Shown here: piece by piece, positions 35,440-38,870 of the stretch
Position numbering within the stretch: position 1 is the stretch's first letter
Layout of the letters: each line of letters begins with the position of its first letter
Assembly (NCBI GenBank): GCA_028275165.1
Contig: JAQCNF010000099.1
Span: 1 to 38,870, forward strand
Reading direction: 5' to 3'
DNA length: 38,870 bases
Source: Haloquadratum sp.
GTDB taxonomy: Archaea > Halobacteriota > Halobacteria > Halobacteriales > Haloferacaceae
Notes under the pieces: model-generated
What the model saw: the letters and a program-made list of their open reading frames with translations, nothing else
Databases searched by the model: none
Told to the model about the DNA's origin: nothing
Made by a program: the position numbers and the translations under genes

Positions 35440-36387
35440 TCAGGGCCGCTCGGAGTCGACGGCGTGGATCAGAACCTCACAATCCGTCTCCAGTGGCGGT
35501 TCGAGGATCGTCTCGGGGTTCGCCAGCACTCGCCGCATCACCCACTCCGAGAAGCGTGCCTCCCAGTCGTCGGATTCATCAAAGGCTTCGTAGAGTCGCT
35601 CCATATCCTCGGTCTCCATGTAGTAGTGGACTACCTCACGGTCACCGGCAGCCTCTAACAACAGCGACTCAGTGTACATCGCCTCCGCCTCGATCGTCCC
35701 CGTTTCGTCGCGGGCCCAAGACTGCACGCGGTTGAATCGCTTGAGCCAATTTATGACGTCGACAGCACGTGCGACGAGCGTGCTAGTCAGTCCAGCTTTC
35801 ACTGCAAGAGAGGTGACTACAACCGGAATTGGTAACTCGTCGCCAGCGACGGGGGCGACCAACGACTGCTCGACTGTGTCGGCGTATTGCTCCTGCCGAT
35901 ACGGGTTGGTCGCGTGGATGATGTAGCGATGATTATGATGGCGCTTGGCATGGACTGTCGTCTCGCCAGCGAGCACGTCTGCCAGCCCATGCTCAAACAG
36001 CGGCGACACACGTTTGATCGTTGCATCTGGCGTCGTCCACGCGTCGGCATCGTCATCAACCACCTCAACGTACCACAGCAGCGCGTCGCCACGCTGTGGG
36101 TCACTACCAGCGTCGTTGGTCCAGCCAAATCCACCGTCGTCGAGAAACAGCGTCACCAGCGTCACGCCGTCGACCGGCACCAATGTGCGAGCGTCACCAT
36201 CGCTGTTGTCCCCCGCCCAATCCGCCAGCAGGTCTCTGGCGTCCTGGGTCTGCCCCTCGGCGATTGGCTGACGAATCAACAGCGAGTCGAAGATGTCGAT
36301 GCCGCCACGCTCAGGGTAGCTCACCTCGTCGCCTGTGGTGTCAGTCGACACGCCGTCGACGTTGGGACCTGTTTGTTGGGGGCTCAT
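35440..36387 (-). CDS. DUF6176-like haloarchaeal protein
   Basis: The 315-aa product starts at ATG 36387 (MSPQQTGPNVDG); an extension upstream is open but not convincing. The C-terminal part (about 215-300: EAEAMYTESLLLEA, then REVVHYYMETEDMERLYEAF) resembles the small ferredoxin-like DUF6176 family found in haloarchaea. The N-terminal half has a similar plan (SLLIRQPIAEGQTQDARDLL, then ALLWYVEVVDDDADAWT), which suggests a duplicated domain. The function is unknown. GC content is clearly higher than in the ALDH, ABC or HNH genes, especially at third positions, which hints at transfer from a GC-rich haloarchaeon. Confidence 0.6.
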   Translation of the reverse strand: MSPQQTGPNVDGVSTDTTGDEVSYPERGGIDIFDSLLIRQPIAEGQTQDARDLLADWAGDNSDGDARTLVPVDGVTLVTLFLDDGGFGWTNDAGSDPQRGDALLWYVEVVDDDADAWTTPDATIKRVSPLFEHGLADVLAGETTVHAKRHHNHRYIIHATNPYRQEQYADTVEQSLVAPVAGDELPIPVVVTSLAVKAGLTSTLVARAVDVINWLKRFNRVQSWARDETGTIEAEAMYTESLLLEAAGDREVVHYYMETEDMERLYEAFDESDDWEARFSEWVMRRVLANPETILEPPLETDCEVLIHAVDSERP

Positions 36388-36928
36388 ATGTGAGTGTACG
36401 GGCTTTCGCAGTTGAAAAGTATTCAGTAATGCACACACTGAGGATTGGATTCGTGTGGAAAGCTGACAGAGATACGCTTCAATCAAACAGAGCGAGTTTA
36501 CTCTCTATCTGAGGAAGGTCGAATGCGACGATTTCGGGCTGGCGCACGATCGATGCTACAAATTGGCTCTCGATCCGTCAGCGACCGAACCAACGAGTAG
36601 TGTCGTTTCGCTTTCGGACTCTTTGAGGACTTTAGAGACCCTCAAGGGGCCTCGTAGGGTGCAGAGCCGGAATCACAGTATCATCTTCAGAACGAAGCTT
36701 ACCTTCTGATTTCGATCAACGTTGCTCAGTCCGAGCCTTCCATCTGCAAATATCGGTGTGATGTCGGATGTGGAAAGTCGGGCTTAAGATGAGTCAATCA
36801 GGAGGCGTCTTCAGAACTCTCTCGTCCGACATTCGTTGGAGAAGGTCTCATTGCTATGGTGATAATGAGGAGAAGACCGCATCGCATCATATAGAGTTAT
36901 AATAATGGCTATTTGACATGAATATCAA
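36388..36928. other. Intergenic stretch before the HNH gene
   Basis: No gene is supported. The right end carries an AT-rich element GTTATAATAA at about 36896-36905, about 28 nt before the HNH start, which fits a TATA box for a leaderless transcript. Confidence 0.4.
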
Positions 36929-38413
36929 ATGACTGATGACTGTCGTATGACCACGGACCGGTTCTACGGTGGTGTGTCCGACCGACTCCAGAATCTCCGG
37001 TCGATGCTTGCATATATGCATGATGAGCATCCGACTCGGAACGAGCTCACCCATTGGGTGATCAAAAATACCAATGCAGGCAGTTCAGATGCTGTTAACC
37101 GTCACCTGACATTTCTCGACTCTCTCAATATCATTGAATTATCCAGTGCACGATGCGGACTCGGTAACTATGGTCAGCAATGGCTTGATCATCACAATCA
37201 TGAAACGCTTTATGAGGCCCTGTCATCGGGAGTGAAGGGATTCGATACAATCCTCAAAGCCTTACAGGACGGCCCGATGACCGACGAGGAGATCATGAAC
37301 CTACTCGTGAGTGAGTTCAATGAGGCGGAAATGTCGAAGCCTGGCCCCGCAGTTCGACGTCGCGAATGGTTGCAGGTCTTGGAGTTCGTAGAGCGCGAAG
37401 ATGGGATGAACGAGCTCACGTCTGCAGGTCAAAAACGACTCGAAGAGAAGACCCAGACTCAAATAACGTCGGTAGGGACGGCTCCAAGTGGAGTGTCCGT
37501 CGGTGATCATCTATCTCAAGAGGAAATTGAGGAAGCGTTTGAAACGGGCTTTGGATATCAAATCACGGGGATCAATCCGCGCCGAGACGATCACGACCGG
37601 CGCTACGTGTTGGTGTTTGCCAATGAAGATGGCCCCTATGACGACACAGTGACACAGGGCCAATTCGAATACATTGGAGAGGGCTTGAGTGGAGATCAAA
37701 GCGAAACCTCTCCTGGGAACTCTACTCTCATTGACGCTATTTCGTCTGACATCCCGGTCCATTTCTTTTATCAGCAGTCGGGAAACGGAGAGTGGGAGTA
37801 TCAAGGGTTGATTGATGTGCTCGATTACGAATTTGAAGAGCAAGGCGGGCGGCAGGTCCTCGTCTTCACGATGGAGCATCGTTATGAAAGTGGTCCCAAG
37901 ACGGACGAGCTGAGTCGAAAGAGTATCGAAACAGAGCGAGCACGTCTCAAGAACGCACTCAACAGGGAACCCCAACTCACTGATGATAGTGAAACATATA
38001 CTGAGTCACGAAGGCGAGCGAGAGATTCAGCGTTCTCAGAATTAGTACGGCAAGCATATGATGAGACGTGTGCCATCTGTGGAAGTCGCCGAGAAACGCC
38101 CAGCGGGAATCCGGAGGTGGAGGCGGCGCACATCTATCCCAAGCGCGAGGACGGGGCAGATGACATGCGAAACGGCGTCGCTCTTTGTAAGTTACACCAC
38201 TGGGCCTTCGATAACGGATGGCTCGCGATTAGTGACGAACACGAGGTGCTGGTGAAGGACGCACCAAATCGAGATGGATATGACGAGTTCAAGCAATTGA
38301 AGGGTGACAGTTTAGATCTTCCCGACATCGATGAGGCAGAGCCGCGCCCACTGTTTCTCGAACAACACCGGGACTCACACGGATTTAATTCGAAAAGTCA
38401 TGAATCCGAGTAA
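36929..38413 (+). CDS. SRA-like/HNH endonuclease, McrA-type (modification-dependent restriction candidate)
   Basis: The 494-aa protein has three parts. Two winged-helix-like regions (about 13-95 and 97-175) include FYGGVSDRLQNLRSMLAYMH. A middle beta-rich domain (about 207-318, with FGYQITGINPRRDDHDRRYV) resembles the SRA-like domain of ScoMcrA-type enzymes, which reads modified DNA bases. The C-terminal HNH nuclease has CAICG (C381, C384), EAAHIYPK with H401, and VALCKLHHWAFDNGW (C420, H423, H424), with the catalytic residues present. ScoMcrA-like enzymes cut phosphorothioated or methylated DNA; that this one does is inference. ATG 36929 is preceded by a TATA box at the leaderless distance; ATG 36947 is an alternative. 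Confidence 0.82.
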   Translation: MTDDCRMTTDRFYGGVSDRLQNLRSMLAYMHDEHPTRNELTHWVIKNTNAGSSDAVNRHLTFLDSLNIIELSSARCGLGNYGQQWLDHHNHETLYEALSSGVKGFDTILKALQDGPMTDEEIMNLLVSEFNEAEMSKPGPAVRRREWLQVLEFVEREDGMNELTSAGQKRLEEKTQTQITSVGTAPSGVSVGDHLSQEEIEEAFETGFGYQITGINPRRDDHDRRYVLVFANEDGPYDDTVTQGQFEYIGEGLSGDQSETSPGNSTLIDAISSDIPVHFFYQQSGNGEWEYQGLIDVLDYEFEEQGGRQVLVFTMEHRYESGPKTDELSRKSIETERARLKNALNREPQLTDDSETYTESRRRARDSAFSELVRQAYDETCAICGSRRETPSGNPEVEAAHIYPKREDGADDMRNGVALCKLHHWAFDNGWLAISDEHEVLVKDAPNRDGYDEFKQLKGDSLDLPDIDEAEPRPLFLEQHRDSHGFNSKSHESE

Positions 38414-38775
38414 TTAGAACGCGAACGTGAACCTCCAACCGGCTCACTGATTTTAATGTAGCCAGATTGGTCAAAACTCGTTCACTGTCTGTGCTGTCGG
38501 GAAATCTTATATCCTACGCTCACGGGTCTATGAGGGTAGGCGGAGACAACAATTTTGAGCAACAGAACCACATTACGTGAGACTGTGTTTGCCTCAGTTT
38601 TCGCCGGTCTTTCGTGGATAGAGTGGTTCTATGCGATCCTGCTCGTCAGGATGGTCGATGGTGCCGGAGACGAGTTTTCGAGACTGTCGCACCGAGCAGT
38701 CGTTGACACGAGTGGCACGGCGACCACGGCGGTAGGTCCACTATCTTCAACAGGTGAGGGCTCCTCAGTATACCT
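38414..38775. other. Intergenic region with a promoter and a weak ORF
   Basis: TTATATCC near 38508-38516 is TATA-like. A frame beginning with TTG 38555 (LSNRTTLRETVFASVFAGLS, then a hydrophobic WIEWFYAILLV) remains open to the right edge, but its later part looks non-coding and overlaps the zinc-ribbon gene. It may be a small membrane-protein remnant. Confidence 0.3.
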
Positions 38776-38870
38776 ATGGACTGCCCCGCGTGCGGGTCCC
38801 CCGTCACTCTCGAGGTCGGACCGGACCGGCCGCTTTCGACGTCGCTGTCCGACGCCGTCCTCGCAGCGGA
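38776..38870 (+). CDS. Zinc-ribbon protein, N-terminal part (cut by right edge)
   Basis: ATG 38776 opens MDCPACGSPVTLEVGPDRPL and stays open to the window edge. CPAC right after the Met is a half zinc-ribbon knuckle typical of haloarchaeal regulators and small zinc proteins. GC content here is far higher (about 70 percent by eye) than in the HNH gene. Only 31 residues are visible, so no family is assigned. Confidence 0.5.
   Translation, partial: MDCPACGSPVTLEVGPDRPLSTSLSDAVLAA

Noticed and set aside
35286..35735. 149-codon plus frame opposite the DUF6176-like gene
   Set aside because: It is a shadow of the GC-rich minus-strand gene; its Arg/Pro/Ser-rich translation is typical of antisense frames.

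Overview
The window looks like a chromosome segment of a moderate-GC haloarchaeon. Evidence: acidic proteins rich in Asp and Glu, a Tat plus lipobox substrate-binding lipoprotein, TATA boxes about 25-30 nt upstream of (near-)leaderless starts, many small Cys-rich zinc proteins, and decayed IS200/IS605-type ends. Roughly even base composition, low coding density and many broken genes would suit Haloquadratum or a relative. That placement is inference from composition and style, not from a marker gene. No rRNA, tRNA or CRISPR array was seen.

Layout. Positions 1-1661 (minus) hold the N-terminal part of a secreted Ig-like/GLUG-repeat surface protein that runs off the left edge. Positions 1.7-3.6 kb are gene debris ending in an IS-type hairpin beside an RNase H-like gene. 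Positions 4.3-9.3 kb carry housekeeping-type genes: aldehyde dehydrogenase (minus), a 56-aa DUF1059-like protein (minus), two tandem membrane proteins with bacterial PH-like domains (plus), and an M20 metallopeptidase (plus). An SDR protein lacking the catalytic Tyr and Lys follows at 9.5-10.2 kb, then a decayed small gene with an in-frame TGA.

Positions 11.4-18 kb are accessory in character. They hold a YfbK-like VWA protein with zinc knuckles, a divergent AAA ATPase/DUF4143 protein with a degenerate nuclease motif, a short non-autonomous hairpin-bounded element, and a PD-(D/E)XK nuclease fused to a DUF2075 (Schlafen-type) helicase. Positions 18-22.4 kb hold small membrane, zinc and haloarchaeal hypothetical proteins, including a second small reading frame broken by TGA.

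Positions 22.9-30.1 kb form a dipeptide/oligopeptide ABC transporter cluster: a fused double ATPase, a Tat lipoprotein substrate-binding protein, two permeases and a small membrane protein. Positions 30.2-31.8 kb hold an AN1 zinc finger protein and the left part of a dead IS200 element. The right third carries a GNAT protein, a lipoprotein, UvsE-like UV-damage endonuclease, a DUF6176-like protein of visibly higher GC, and an SRA-like/HNH restriction-type endonuclease. It ends with the start of a GC-rich zinc-ribbon gene cut by the right edge.

The most interesting signals are two small minus-strand frames each broken by a single in-frame TGA with coding sequence continuing beyond, the VWA / DUF4143 / DUF2075 cluster with an IS-derived mini-element between two of its genes, a restriction-type HNH protein near a GC step, and an odd insertion-like segment inside the GLUG repeats.
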